64,000 nucleotides of DNA, taken from an uncultured Mycoplasmatota bacterium. Lineage in GTDB: Bacteria; Bacillota_I; Bacilli_A; RF39; UBA660. A program made the translations under genes and the position numbers. Positions 16,798 through 26,970 of this stretch are shown in pieces. The notes under the pieces are model-generated. The model ran no database searches. It had not been told where the DNA came from and saw only the letters and a list, made by a program, of their open reading frames with translations. Position 1 is the stretch's first letter. Each line of letters starts with the position of its first letter. The stretch covers positions 1 to 64,000 of the forward strand of contig URFW01000002.1 in the NCBI GenBank assembly GCA_900547225.1, given 5' to 3'.

Positions 16798-17999
16798 ATT
16801 TTCTCCAAAATTCCTATAAACCAATCATTACATACATATAAATTAATTACGTATGTTATGGTCATAATAATTAAAAATACAATTCCATCTTTTTTTGCGT
16901 CTCTTAGTATTTTCTTTATAATAAAACCAAATAATATAATTTCCATAAATAGAAACAATATAACTTGTAATCTAAGATTAGTAAATCCAAATCTTCCTAT
17001 GTATAAGAACATTCTATAATAAGAGTTAAATATTAGAAATATAGAAAATGCTATTAAAGATAAAACTAAGTATTTAACTTTTTTATCTTCTTTAACTAAG
17101 TTTGTTTTATATATTAAATATAATATTATTCCGAAATTTATTAGTGTTACAAATAAAAGTTGGAAAAATCCTTCTCTTGCGTAGCTGGAATAAATATATC
17201 CTTTAGGAACCTTAAGAAAGTTACCACAAAGTTTAGATATCTCTGATATTAAAAATAAAACAAATACAAAGTTTACTATAAAAAGCATAGTTGTAACAAC
17301 TGTTTTATTTACACGACTCATTTTACTTTCTTTTAAAGCTATTTCCTTATTTTTAAATAAGTTAATACCTATTACAAACAAGATAACAAAATATATTATT
17401 CCTTTAATAACATACCACAAGTTAAAATCTACATTAATATTTGTAACAATACTAGATAAAAACTTATCAAAATAAGCATCCGCACTAGTTAAAAGTGCAA
17501 GTATTAATCCTGATATAAAAACACCTATAATAGTTCCAAATATAATGTTAATTACCTTATCATTTTTTTCTTTATTTGTATCTATTTTAATAAATTTAAG
17601 GTTTTTAAATAAGTTCTTTGGAAATAGTTTAAATACTAAAAACATATTTTCTAAAGATACCTTAAAATCACTTCTTACAAGCATAAATAAATACGTAGAA
17701 ATTAATAATGGTAAAACTATTATATTAAGTAACTGGTTAGTACCATCTAAATTACCTTTTAATACTTTCAAAACTAAGTTACTTATAATTATAAGAACTA
17801 TTGGAATGATAAGTAAATAAGCCTTTTTATTTATTTTCTCATAATCTTTAACTAAAATAGTACTTGATATTAAGATCATTAAGAAAGGAAACATAACACT
17901 TTTAAAATAAAAATCTATGTTTAACATTCCTACAATAACTATTAAAATAGCAGATATTAAAGGAACTAATATATGTTTTTTTCTATTTTTACTATTCAT
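16788..17999 (-). CDS. DUF4173/DUF4153-type polytopic membrane protein
   Basis: The 403-residue protein has about ten to twelve membrane helices and the marks of this family: YSSYAREGFFQLLFVTLINF near residue 260 and YIGRFGFTNLRLQ near residue 325. The function of the family is not established. The ATG at 17999 overlaps the end of the XRE regulator gene by 8 nt and follows GGTGATAAC. In Firmicutes, DUF2975, XRE-type and DUF4153/4173 genes often travel together, and all three are present here in that order. Confidence 0.8.
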   Translation of the reverse strand: MNSKNRKKHILVPLISAILIVIVGMLNIDFYFKSVMFPFLMILISSTILVKDYEKINKKAYLLIIPIVLIIISNLVLKVLKGNLDGTNQLLNIIVLPLLISTYLFMLVRSDFKVSLENMFLVFKLFPKNLFKNLKFIKIDTNKEKNDKVINIIFGTIIGVFISGLILALLTSADAYFDKFLSSIVTNINVDFNLWYVIKGIIYFVILFVIGINLFKNKEIALKESKMSRVNKTVVTTMLFIVNFVFVLFLISEISKLCGNFLKVPKGYIYSSYAREGFFQLLFVTLINFGIILYLIYKTNLVKEDKKVKYLVLSLIAFSIFLIFNSYYRMFLYIGRFGFTNLRLQVILFLFMEIILFGFIIKKILRDAKKDGIVFLIIMTITYVINLYVCNDWFIGILEKIWK

Positions 18000-18204
18000 T
18001 GTTATCACCCTTGTATTCTAATATATCGCTTGGCTGACAGTTAAGCGCTTTGCAAATTACTTCTAGCGTTGAAAATCTTATCGCCTTTGCCTTATTTGTT
18101 TTTAATATTGAAAGATTAGTCGTTGTAATACCAGTTTTTAGGCTAAGTTCATTTAGTGACATCTTTCTTTTAGCCATCATAACATCTAAATTAACTACTA
18201 TCAT
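17992..18204 (-). CDS. Small XRE-family HTH transcriptional regulator
   Basis: A 70-residue stand-alone DNA-binding domain with helix-turn-helix KMSLNELSLKTGITTTNLS near residues 14-32 and the family-typical end KALNCQPSDILEY. GGAGGC precedes the ATG. It sits between the DUF2975 and DUF4173 genes and probably controls this operon. Confidence 0.88.
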   Translation of the reverse strand: MIVVNLDVMMAKRKMSLNELSLKTGITTTNLSILKTNKAKAIRFSTLEVICKALNCQPSDILEYKGDNNE

Positions 18205-18215
18205 AAAAGTGCCTC

Positions 18216-18668
18216 CTAAATCGTAAAATCTACTTCCGTTTTATATTTTATCGCAGCTTTTATAACTTCTGCTAAAACGTAAAATGAAAGTGATGTAAAA
18301 AAACAAATAAGTGCAACTACAAACGTTAATAAGTTCGGTATAAATACACCTTTAATAATTACTATTAAAAATAGAATCATAAACATAACTGCAATTACTT
18401 TTAAAGTATCTTCTAATTTTTTATTAAAAGGACTTCCACTATAAACAATGTTAAATAAACCAATTAATCTATATACTATATAAAGTCCAATTATATAGCA
18501 CATATAAAACGCTAATCTATAAATTGATATATGTTTTTTAAATAAATCAATATCACTTCCTTTAAACATATCATAAAGTTCTGGAATAAATATAAAACAC
18601 CCTATTCCAATAATTAAAATAACAATTAACAATATAGATACTGCTTTAGCTAGTACACTTTTTTTCAT
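18216..18668 (-). CDS. DUF2975 membrane protein
   Basis: The 150-residue protein has four predicted membrane helices (near residues 8-30, 48-70, 88-108 and 115-135) and the DUF2975 feature of a small loop with G-S-P-F between helices 2 and 3. Function unknown; it may act as the membrane partner of the XRE regulator downstream. It is the first gene of the operon, 22 nt after a consensus promoter. Confidence 0.82.
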   Translation of the reverse strand: MKKSVLAKAVSILLIVILIIGIGCFIFIPELYDMFKGSDIDLFKKHISIYRLAFYMCYIIGLYIVYRLIGLFNIVYSGSPFNKKLEDTLKVIAVMFMILFLIVIIKGVFIPNLLTFVVALICFFTSLSFYVLAEVIKAAIKYKTEVDFTI

Positions 18669-18690
18669 AATTTTTCCTCACCTCAATTTA

Positions 18691-18719
18691 ATAATATGTC
18701 TTATTTTATTAATTGTCAA
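18691..18719 (-). promoter_or_regulatory. Promoter of the DUF2975-XRE-DUF4173 operon
   Basis: TTGACA, 17-nt spacer, TATTAT on the minus strand, close to the sigma-A consensus. Confidence 0.85.
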
Positions 18720-18762
18720 TATATTTTTATCGATTATCATAAAATAATTCGTTTTTTTAATT

Positions 18763-18791
18763 TATTCATAACAAAAAAAATGTGCTATAAT
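18763..18791 (+). promoter_or_regulatory. Promoter of mgtA
   Basis: TGCTATAAT forms an extended -10 box; the -35 region (TATTCA) is poor. Only about 20 nt of leader precede the start codon, so no Mg2+-sensing riboswitch fits here. Confidence 0.6.
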
Positions 18792-18812
18792 TTATTATAG
18801 GATGGTGGTTAT

Positions 18813-21434
18813 ATGATACAGATATTTGATATAAAAAAGAAAAAGAAGTATTTAAATGATAACAACGTAACTTTACTAGACAAATATAAAAAGATATCTA
18901 ATTTATCATCTGATGAGTTAGTACATTATCTAAAATCAAATAAAGATGGCTTGTCAAGTGATGAAGCATCAAAAAGACTTAAAGAATATGGTCCAAACGT
19001 AGTTATTAAGGATGATAAAAAGCCTTGGATATATTTTCTTTTAAACTCATTTAAAGATCAGTTTATTATAATATTACTTGTTTTAGCAGTTATAAACTTC
19101 TCTTTAGGTGATAGGCTAGGTTCATTAATAATAGTTTTAATTGCCGTTATAAGTGCTGTTATAAGGTTCGTCCAGGACTACTCAGTTTATAAATTTAACA
19201 GAAAATTAAAAGCAAGTATATATAGCCTTGCAAACGTACTTAGAAGTGGTAAAGAAAGCACCATCAAAACAGAAAAAGTAGTTATTGGAGACATTATAAA
19301 ATTAAATGCTGGTTCAATTGTTCCTGCGGATGTAATTATTTTAGAAAGTAAAGACCTATTTTTAAATCAATCTGTTTTTACTGGTGAAAGTGTGCCTATC
19401 GAAAAAAAGGCAGAAAAAAACGATGCTAAAGACGTATTTAGCATTGATAACGTATGTTTAATGGGTTCTAGTGTAATCACTGGAAGTGCAAGTGCAATTG
19501 TAATTGAAACCGGATTTAACACTTACCTTGGTTCAATGGGAAAAGAAATAGATAACACAAAAGAAGTAACGAACTTTGAAAAAGGAATGAAAAACATAAC
19601 TAAAATGTTAATTACATATATGATTGTTGTTTGTCTTGTCGTTTTGGTAGTAGATGGCGCAATTAAAGGAAATTTTAAGGAAGCTATTTTATTTGCTCTT
19701 TCAGTTGCAGTAGGTATCACGCCTAGCATGCTTCCAATGATAGTTAACGTAAATTTAACAAAGGGTAGCAAAACACTTGCCAAGAAAAAAACGCTTGTTA
19801 AGAAAATAGATGCAATTCAAAACTTAGGAGCGATAGACGTTTTATGTACTGATAAAACAGGAACGTTAACTGAAAATAACATAACCCTTCAAAAATACAT
19901 AGATACAAGTGGAAAAGAAAACATAGACGTACTTAATTATGCTTTCTTAAATAGTTATTTTTCAACAGGTATGAAAAACATAGTTGATAAAGCAGTTATT
20001 TTGTATGCTAAAGAAAATAAAATAGATAATATTAAAGATAAGTACGAAAAGATAGATGAAATTCCGTTTGATTATAACAGAAAGAAAACTAGCATCGTAG
20101 TTAAAGGTGCAAATGAATACAAAATGATTACTAAAGGTGCTTTAGAAGAGGTTATAAAATCCTGCAATAAAGCTCTAATTAGAAATAAAGAAGAAAAAAT
20201 AACGAATAAAATAATAGACGTTGTAAACAAAAAGGCTAGAGAATTAGAAGAAGAAGGAATGCAGGTTATCGCACTTGCTGAAAAAAAAGAATATCCTGGT
20301 AAAGACATTTTCTCTAGTAAAGACGAAAAAGATATGATATTAATTGGTTTTGTTGGGTTTTTAGATCCACCTAAAAAAGATGTTAAAAACGTATTATTAA
20401 AGCTTAAGAAGGCTGGCATAAACTTAAAAGTAATAACAGGTGATAACAGGTATGCAACAGAAAACATATGTAAAACAGTTGGAATTAATAGTGATAAAGT
20501 TTTAATTGGAGCGGATATTGATAAATTAACTGATGAAGAATTATCTTCTATGATTGATGATGTTAACATATACGCAAGATTTAATCCACTTCAAAAAGAA
20601 AGAATAATTAGATTATTTAAGGAAAAAGGACATGTTGTTGGATACATGGGAGATGGTGTTAATGATGCTCCATCACTACATACCGCAGACGTTGGTATAT
20701 CAGTTAATAGTGCAACTGACATAGCTAAAGAAGCAAGCGATATTATATTATTAGAAAAAAGTTTAAAAGTTATTTATGATGGTGTAATAGAAGGAAGAAA
20801 GGTATATGCTAACATAATAAAGTACATGAAAATGGCTTTATCCGGAGATTTTGGAGACGTATTTAGTATTATGATAGCAAGTATATTCTTACCATTTTTA
20901 CCTCTTTTACCTATTCAAATGTTATTTCAAGATTTTATTTATGACTTTTCTCAAATAGGAATTCCTTACGATAACGTTGATGAAGAATTCTTAAGAAAAC
21001 CTAAAAAATGGAATACAAAAGGGATATCAAAGTTTATGAAAGTAATGGGTATAACATCATCAATAATAGATTGTATTGCGTTTATTATATTCTGGTTTGT
21101 ACTTGGATATAATGGAGTTAATAAACAAGCATACTTCCAAACAGCTTGGTTTGTAATGTGTCTTGTAAGTGAACTTATGATTATTCATAACGTAAGAACC
21201 GCTAAAAAGGCATTTATAGAATCAAGAGCAAGCGTGACACTTACTCTTCTTACCCTTCTATCCCTTATACTTACAATAATAACTCCAATAGCACTTTGCA
21301 AAGTAAAATCATTTAACTTTGTAATCCTTCCTCTTAAGTATTACCTTATAGTTATATTACTCGTTATCTTATATGTAATTTTAGTTAATATAATTAAGAA
21401 AATATATATTAAAAGAAACGGAGAATGGTTATAA
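18813..21434 (+). CDS. mgtA: Magnesium-translocating P-type ATPase
   Basis: The 873-residue protein carries all P-type ATPase landmarks: TGES (near residue 193), CTDKTGTLTENN with the phosphorylated Asp (near residue 347), KGA, and GDGVNDAPSLHTADVGISV (hinge). Helix 4 has VGITPSMLPMIV, the P3-type pattern of MgtA/MgtB. It uses ATP to move Mg2+ into the cell. The N-terminal cation-ATPase domain (LSSDELVHYL...GLSSDEASKRL) and length match the family. GGATGGTGG precedes the ATG. It is monocistronic and divergent from the XRE operon. Confidence 0.93.
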   Translation: MIQIFDIKKKKKYLNDNNVTLLDKYKKISNLSSDELVHYLKSNKDGLSSDEASKRLKEYGPNVVIKDDKKPWIYFLLNSFKDQFIIILLVLAVINFSLGDRLGSLIIVLIAVISAVIRFVQDYSVYKFNRKLKASIYSLANVLRSGKESTIKTEKVVIGDIIKLNAGSIVPADVIILESKDLFLNQSVFTGESVPIEKKAEKNDAKDVFSIDNVCLMGSSVITGSASAIVIETGFNTYLGSMGKEIDNTKEVTNFEKGMKNITKMLITYMIVVCLVVLVVDGAIKGNFKEAILFALSVAVGITPSMLPMIVNVNLTKGSKTLAKKKTLVKKIDAIQNLGAIDVLCTDKTGTLTENNITLQKYIDTSGKENIDVLNYAFLNSYFSTGMKNIVDKAVILYAKENKIDNIKDKYEKIDEIPFDYNRKKTSIVVKGANEYKMITKGALEEVIKSCNKALIRNKEEKITNKIIDVVNKKARELEEEGMQVIALAEKKEYPGKDIFSSKDEKDMILIGFVGFLDPPKKDVKNVLLKLKKAGINLKVITGDNRYATENICKTVGINSDKVLIGADIDKLTDEELSSMIDDVNIYARFNPLQKERIIRLFKEKGHVVGYMGDGVNDAPSLHTADVGISVNSATDIAKEASDIILLEKSLKVIYDGVIEGRKVYANIIKYMKMALSGDFGDVFSIMIASIFLPFLPLLPIQMLFQDFIYDFSQIGIPYDNVDEEFLRKPKKWNTKGISKFMKVMGITSSIIDCIAFIIFWFVLGYNGVNKQAYFQTAWFVMCLVSELMIIHNVRTAKKAFIESRASVTLTLLTLLSLILTIITPIALCKVKSFNFVILPLKYYLIVILLVILYVILVNIIKKIYIKRNGEWL

Positions 21435-21435
21435 T

Positions 21436-21470
21436 AAAAGGAATCTTAGTATTTACTAAAGATTCCTTTT
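21436..21470. terminator. Bidirectional terminator between convergent genes
   Basis: AAAAGGAATCTT / AAGATTCCTTTT with an inner AGTA/TACT stem. It includes the stop of the convergent gene at 21446. Confidence 0.85.
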
Positions 21471-22618
21471 ACTTTGTTTATATCTTCTCTTAATTCATTA
21501 TTTTGAGTTTTAACTTCATTTAATTCTTCATCTCTATAATTAACGGTCTCAGATAAAGATTTATTTTCTAATCTTAGTCTTTCTATTTCTTTTTTTAAAC
21601 TTATATTTTCATTTTGCAAATCGGAATATGAATTATCAGTTGATGCGGTTATCTCCGAAAATAACGAATCATTATAAGTTTCAATTATTTTTAATATATC
21701 TTCTTGATCAACATTAGTTAAACTTATATCAAATACCTTTTTATTTTTAATACAATCGCATAATATTTCTATTATATTTGATGTACGTATATTCCCTTGC
21801 CTTTTATCATCTCTTATTTTTAAAGAATATATAAAGTCTGCTATTATATTTGGAGTACATTCAAAATCTTCAGATAGTTTCTTTAACTTTTCTAATTTTT
21901 GCTTTCTATCCCATTCTAAAATAGGAAACTTTCCTACTGTAGAATTATTATAATATACCAAAAGATTACTTAATAAAGTTAATTCTTGATAAATTAAATA
22001 AGATGATAAATTTTCCTTACATTCTTCATAAGAATTAAAAACTTGATTACTCATAGGAAAACATGTTCCATCTTCTGACATAGCAAGTTTTAAAACATAA
22101 TACTTTTCATTTTTCTTTTGCAATATTAAATAAGACATATCATCAAAATCAGCACTGTAACCATATGTTTTTCCTCTATCATATTTACAAATCATTTCAC
22201 AACAATTTGTATTTATATTTAAGTTTTCAGTTAATGAATCCAACTTCTTATTTATGTAAGGAGATAAAATTTTATCGAGATTAATTATACCTGATTCATG
22301 TTTTTGAAATGCCTCATTAGGATTTTTAATAAAATCCAGCATAATTTCATAGGAATTCATGCCTTTATATAAACCAGTACTTTTTAAATACTCGGTGTTT
22401 ATACCTAACAAATGAGGTATTGATGTTTTTGGAATTTTAACTCTTATTCTATCTCCATTAGATAAAAACATGAGATAACTTTTTTTAGATAAATCTGTCT
22501 TATGTTCAAAATTATCTTTCTCATAAAAGTTATAATCGTCTTCTTTTCCAAAATAACTTTGTAATAATTTATCTATTTTATCAAATAGTTCTGATAATTT
22601 ATATTTACTGTAATTCAT
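21446..22618 (-). CDS. Unknown protein with possible PBECR4-type domain and C-terminal coiled coil
   Basis: The 390-residue protein starts with a helical segment, then SKKSYLMFLSNGDRIRVKIPK followed by IPHLLGI (about residues 45-75), which resembles the nuclease-like PBECR4 module of phage-derived proteins (barnase/EndoU/colicin-like group). This is pattern memory, not proof. A central region with Cys residues follows, and the last 60 residues are a heptad coiled coil (ENISLKKEIERLRLENKSL...). I start at the second ATG (22618) because GAGGGGG is 6 nt before it. It stands alone between terminators. Confidence 0.6.
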   Translation of the reverse strand: MNYSKYKLSELFDKIDKLLQSYFGKEDDYNFYEKDNFEHKTDLSKKSYLMFLSNGDRIRVKIPKTSIPHLLGINTEYLKSTGLYKGMNSYEIMLDFIKNPNEAFQKHESGIINLDKILSPYINKKLDSLTENLNINTNCCEMICKYDRGKTYGYSADFDDMSYLILQKKNEKYYVLKLAMSEDGTCFPMSNQVFNSYEECKENLSSYLIYQELTLLSNLLVYYNNSTVGKFPILEWDRKQKLEKLKKLSEDFECTPNIIADFIYSLKIRDDKRQGNIRTSNIIEILCDCIKNKKVFDISLTNVDQEDILKIIETYNDSLFSEITASTDNSYSDLQNENISLKKEIERLRLENKSLSETVNYRDEELNEVKTQNNELREDINKVKGIFSKY

Positions 22619-22728
22619 ATACATCCCCCTCTTTTTATAGCTTAGTATACTAGCATTTTTTTACTATTTTGTCAAATTTTGATGTTCAAATTTCAAAATT
22701 ATGTTGATCTTTAAATTAAAACATACAA

Positions 22729-22758
22729 AAAAATTAGTCAGATATCTAACTAATTTTT
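22729..22758 (-). terminator. Intrinsic terminator of the ABC exporter operon
   Basis: AAAAATTAGT / ACTAATTTTT with an AT-rich loop and a T run on the minus strand. Confidence 0.75.
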
Positions 22759-22759
22759 A

Positions 22760-25700
22760 TTACTCAACGCTTTTTAAAGACTCAATCATATCAATTTTCT
22801 TTAATGCAAAATGAATTATTATACTTACTATAATAGTAAATAACATTATCATAAATGCTGTTATAAGATAACTAGATATCTTTATACGATGAATAAATCT
22901 TACTATTTCTATTTCAACAGTATTAACAATTACATTCGTTAAGAAGATACCAAATATAAGGCCAAAGACTATACCCATAATAGTTAATATAATAGTTTCT
23001 TTAACAATGTAATCATCTACTTCTTTATCAGTAAAGCCTAGTACTTTAAGAGTTGCTATTTCTCTTTTTCTTTCACTTATATTTATGTATGATAAATTAT
23101 ATAAAACAACAAATGATAAAGCACCTGATAAAACAATTAGTATTAATACTACACTATTTAATGACTTAAGCATATTATTTACGCTTTTAATTGTTTGACT
23201 AACAGACATAATACTCATTATATCATCGTTTTTAAGTAACTGTTTTGATAGTTTTTCTTCATTTTTTAAATCATCTATTTTTAAATAAGTAATGTTTGTT
23301 TCATAATTCCCAATGTTATCTTCATATGTTTTTTTATTCATAAATACATAGTGACTAACATAGTTTTCACAAATACCACTAATAACAAAAGTATATTCTT
23401 TATTGTTAGAATCTTTTATTATAATTTTATCACCCTTATTTTTTTTAATAAGCTGCGATAATTTATCAGAAATAATTACCTCATTATCTTTTAATTTAAG
23501 TTTCTTGCCCGTTTTTAATTCTCTTAAATTAACTATTTCATCCATGTCTTCTTGATTAAATGGCACAAATATATTTATATCATTATTATATGAAGTCATA
23601 GATATAACCATATTAGTATCAAGTCTCTTTGTTATATGTTTACTATTAAATATTTTATCTAGATTTTCCTTTGATGGGGTATTTGTAACATATACCATTT
23701 CATCAAATTTAAATACATTATTATACTGTTTATCTGGTATTTCTACTATTGAGTCACGAATACCAAATCCTGCTAACATAAGAGCAGTACATCCAAGTAT
23801 TCCACCAACCGTCATAAATACTCGCTTTTTATATCTAAATAAATTTCTTACCGTTATTTTATTTGAAAAATTAATACGTTTCCAAATAAATGGTATACGC
23901 TCTAGTATTACTCTTTTTCCGTTTGACGGAGCTTTAGGTCTCATTAGGTCAGATGGTTTTTCTTTAACTACTTTTCTAATCGTTAAAAGCGTAGTACCAC
24001 AAATACATATTGTTGCAATTAAAATACCCATAACGGAGTTCATAGGATTAAAATCATACTTAAATACTGGTACATCAAATAATATTTTATATATACCCCA
24101 AATAAACTTAGGGAGTAACAAAAATCCTAATAAAGCACCTATTATACCACCTAGGATAGTTGCAAGTCCTGAATATAATAAATACTTTCTTCTTATATGC
24201 TTATTACTAAAACCTAGTGACTTAAATGTTCCAATAACTCCTCTATCATCTTCTACCATTCTAGACATTGATATAAGACTTATTAATATAGCTACCACAA
24301 AAAATATAGTAGGAAATACTTTAGATAAGTTTGAAACACTATTACCATCATCTATAAAACTAGAATACCCACTATCATCTAATCTACCATATATATATAA
24401 AACAGCTTTTGGTATTTCATTTAATTTATCTTTAGCATCACTTATTTTTAAATCAAACATGGCTTTACTATCATAATACTCTTTTAATTTGGAATTAAAT
24501 AATTCAAGACTACTACGATAAGTTCTATATGAATTATTATATAAAGAAAGTCCATTTTGATAATCATTATAATAACTTAAATACTTATTATAACCACTAT
24601 TATATTCTTCCATAGCCTTATTATATAACGCTAAACCATTTTGATATTCCTTTTCAGCAGCATTTATTTTATCTATTGCATTAACTAATTTTATAAAATC
24701 ATCATAGTTTTCTTTATAAAGTGTTAATGCTTTTATTATTTGATCATAATTTGGTATATCTTCTGGTATTGATGCAATTATAAAATCAATGTTATCAGGA
24801 TTAGTTATATAATCTTTAATTAAATCACTATTATCCGCGATAAAGTTAACCATTAATATAATCTCATTATAACCTGGTGTATCAGGTGGAATCTTGCTTA
24901 TTAAATCATCTTTATTATTAACTGGATCCTTTATAAATTCTATAAATTCTTTTTGTAATCCTAAATCATATATTTTATTAACTACATTAACTATTTCATC
25001 ATGAAATAAAATATCATCAGGTATAGCATTTATAATAACATTTTTTGAAATAGATGGGTTATTTATATAGTTTAACGCAGTATTTATATCATCTATTGTT
25101 ATTCCATAAGAATTTAATTTAGCATTTATCCCACTTTTACCTAATTCTATTTCTTTTTTTGCGTTATCTAGTTTTAACTTATTATAATTAAGAGTATCTC
25201 TTGCATCATCTAACTTTATTTTAGTGTTATTTAACTCTGTTTTAGCATTATCTAATTTCACTTTAGATGATGTTAGCTTATTTTTTCCATCTACTAACTT
25301 TTCATTTGCACTATCTAAAGCATTTTTAGCGTTATCTAACTTTTCTTGTCCCTTTTCTTGTTCTTCTTTTATTTTATTATTAGCATCATCATATATTTTA
25401 CTATATCTTAAATCTTCTCTATCTTTTTTTATTTTATCTATTTCTTTTAATGATTTTTCTATTATATTATTATACTTATCACTATTAGTAGTTTCTGCTG
25501 AGGCACCATTTACTGTTAAATATATTTCAGTATAATAATCTATGTTAAAATTATCATTATTAGTGTACGCATAATAATTTATCTTACCAGTTCCAATATT
25601 AGTATTACCACGATTAGCAGTACCAGTTTCAGAAGTTATGTATAAAGGACTTTTTACAATACCAACAATTTTTAATCTTTTATTTTTAATAGTATCATCA

Positions 25701-26155
25701 TTTACGGTTATATAATCTCCAATCTTTAATTTTTCTTTATTAATCATAGATTGTTCTACTATTACTTCAGTATTATCTTTAGGCATTCTTCCCTTTAATA
25801 TTTCTATTTTATTAATATCTTGATTTATACCAATTAGTTTTACCACAAGTTCTTTATTTTTAGTCTCTACTAATACATCTTTTGAATAAGAACCATATGC
25901 TTTTTTTACTGTTTTCAAATTTTCAAAAGCCTTAATATCATCATTTGTAAGTCCTAAAGTAGACACTATTTTAATATCATAAAAATTATTATCATCATAA
26001 TACTTATCAAGTGATTTCATCATATCAGGTGCAGCCATTTTTAATCCAACAAAGACCAAAACACCTAACATACTCATAACAAGTAGTGACAAAAACCTTT
26101 TAAATGAATGTTTTATTTCTCTAATACTACTTGTATTAATTCTATCTTTTTTCAT
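22760..26155 (-). CDS. ABC transporter permease, MacB/FtsX type, with long periplasmic-side coiled coil
   Basis: The 1131-residue protein has two FtsX-type permease modules: helix 1 near residue 20, a large outer domain, three helices near 640-760, then a second module (helix near 790, outer domain, three helices near 1000-1120). The first outer domain holds a MacB-PCD-like part and then about 330 residues of repetitive heptads (LDNAK/LDDAR/LNNTK) and NPDN segments, predicted to be an extended coiled coil. It works with the ATPase encoded just upstream; substrates of such systems include peptides, lipids or wall signals. The ATG at 26155 lies 2 nt after the ATPase stop, so translation is coupled. 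Confidence 0.88.
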   Translation of the reverse strand: MKKDRINTSSIREIKHSFKRFLSLLVMSMLGVLVFVGLKMAAPDMMKSLDKYYDDNNFYDIKIVSTLGLTNDDIKAFENLKTVKKAYGSYSKDVLVETKNKELVVKLIGINQDINKIEILKGRMPKDNTEVIVEQSMINKEKLKIGDYITVNDDTIKNKRLKIVGIVKSPLYITSETGTANRGNTNIGTGKINYYAYTNNDNFNIDYYTEIYLTVNGASAETTNSDKYNNIIEKSLKEIDKIKKDREDLRYSKIYDDANNKIKEEQEKGQEKLDNAKNALDSANEKLVDGKNKLTSSKVKLDNAKTELNNTKIKLDDARDTLNYNKLKLDNAKKEIELGKSGINAKLNSYGITIDDINTALNYINNPSISKNVIINAIPDDILFHDEIVNVVNKIYDLGLQKEFIEFIKDPVNNKDDLISKIPPDTPGYNEIILMVNFIADNSDLIKDYITNPDNIDFIIASIPEDIPNYDQIIKALTLYKENYDDFIKLVNAIDKINAAEKEYQNGLALYNKAMEEYNSGYNKYLSYYNDYQNGLSLYNNSYRTYRSSLELFNSKLKEYYDSKAMFDLKISDAKDKLNEIPKAVLYIYGRLDDSGYSSFIDDGNSVSNLSKVFPTIFFVVAILISLISMSRMVEDDRGVIGTFKSLGFSNKHIRRKYLLYSGLATILGGIIGALLGFLLLPKFIWGIYKILFDVPVFKYDFNPMNSVMGILIATICICGTTLLTIRKVVKEKPSDLMRPKAPSNGKRVILERIPFIWKRINFSNKITVRNLFRYKKRVFMTVGGILGCTALMLAGFGIRDSIVEIPDKQYNNVFKFDEMVYVTNTPSKENLDKIFNSKHITKRLDTNMVISMTSYNNDINIFVPFNQEDMDEIVNLRELKTGKKLKLKDNEVIISDKLSQLIKKNKGDKIIIKDSNNKEYTFVISGICENYVSHYVFMNKKTYEDNIGNYETNITYLKIDDLKNEEKLSKQLLKNDDIMSIMSVSQTIKSVNNMLKSLNSVVLILIVLSGALSFVVLYNLSYINISERKREIATLKVLGFTDKEVDDYIVKETIILTIMGIVFGLIFGIFLTNVIVNTVEIEIVRFIHRIKISSYLITAFMIMLFTIIVSIIIHFALKKIDMIESLKSVE

Positions 26156-26157
26156 AA

Positions 26158-26859
26158 TTACCACTCTATTTCATCAATGCTCTTTGGCTTCTTATTAATT
26201 ATGATATCACTTGCACTACCGTTTTTAAACTTAATTACCTTATCTGCCATTGGTGCAATCGCCGCATTATGGGTAATTATTATAACGGTCATTTTTTCTT
26301 TTCTTGCTGTTTCTTCTAGCAATTTTAAAATTTGTTTACCTGTTTTATAATCAAGAGCACCCGTTGGTTCATCACATAAAAGTAGTTTTGGATTTTTTGC
26401 TATTGCACGCGCTATTGCAACACGTTGTTGTTCTCCTCCTGATAGTTGGGAAGGAAAGTTATCCATTCTTTTTTGAAGTCCAACCTTATTTAGTATTGTT
26501 TTAGGATTTAAATGGTCTTTGCATAATTGAACCGCAAGTTCAACGTTTTCAAGAGCCGTTAAGTTTTGTACTAAATTATAAAATTGAAAAACAAAACCAA
26601 TATCATTCCTACGATACATAATAAGTTCTTTATCACTATAATTAGTAATATCTTTTTTATCTACTAAAACCTTACCACGAGTTGCAGAATCCATTCCACC
26701 TAGTAAGTTTAAGCATGTTGTTTTACCCGCTCCGGAAGGTCCTAAAATAACTACAAGTTCTCCTTTTTCTATTTCAAAAGATGCTTTATTAAGTGCTTTT
26801 ATCTCTACTTCACCCATTTGATATATCTTATCTACGTTCTTAAATTCTATATATGCCAT
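26158..26859 (-). CDS. ABC transporter ATP-binding protein, LolD/MacB type
   Basis: The 233-residue ATPase is complete: Walker A GPSGAGKT near residue 40, Q-loop FVFQFYNL, signature LSGGEQQRVAIARA near residue 140, Walker B LLLCDEPTGALD and switch His in IIITHNAAIA. The V-V-I-L-G-P...N-L-L-G-G-M-D pattern marks the MacB/LolD/FtsE group, which powers the FtsX-type permease encoded directly downstream. Ribosome site AGAGGTGGGG. A TATAAT lies at 26884-26889 on the minus strand. Confidence 0.95.
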   Translation of the reverse strand: MAYIEFKNVDKIYQMGEVEIKALNKASFEIEKGELVVILGPSGAGKTTCLNLLGGMDSATRGKVLVDKKDITNYSDKELIMYRRNDIGFVFQFYNLVQNLTALENVELAVQLCKDHLNPKTILNKVGLQKRMDNFPSQLSGGEQQRVAIARAIAKNPKLLLCDEPTGALDYKTGKQILKLLEETARKEKMTVIIITHNAAIAPMADKVIKFKNGSASDIIINKKPKSIDEIEW

Positions 26860-26970
26860 AATACCCCACCTCTTAGTGATATATTATATAATAAAATGAA
26901 AAAAATAGCACTACTTTTTTTAACTATTAAATAGTTAATATATTTTTCCAAAATAATAGTTTATAAAAAT

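Noticed and set aside
18700..18812. Mg2+ riboswitch (M-box) upstream of mgtA
   Set aside because: The leader between the -10 box and the ATG is only about 20 nt; no M-box can fit.
20072..20569. Long open frame antisense to mgtA
   Set aside because: It is a shadow of the ATPase catalytic domain; the sense frame has all P-type motifs.
25180..25350. Repetitive DNA inside the ABC permease gene as a possible satellite or CRISPR-like array
   Set aside because: The repeats are degenerate heptad codons of a coiled coil, with no constant repeat length or spacers.
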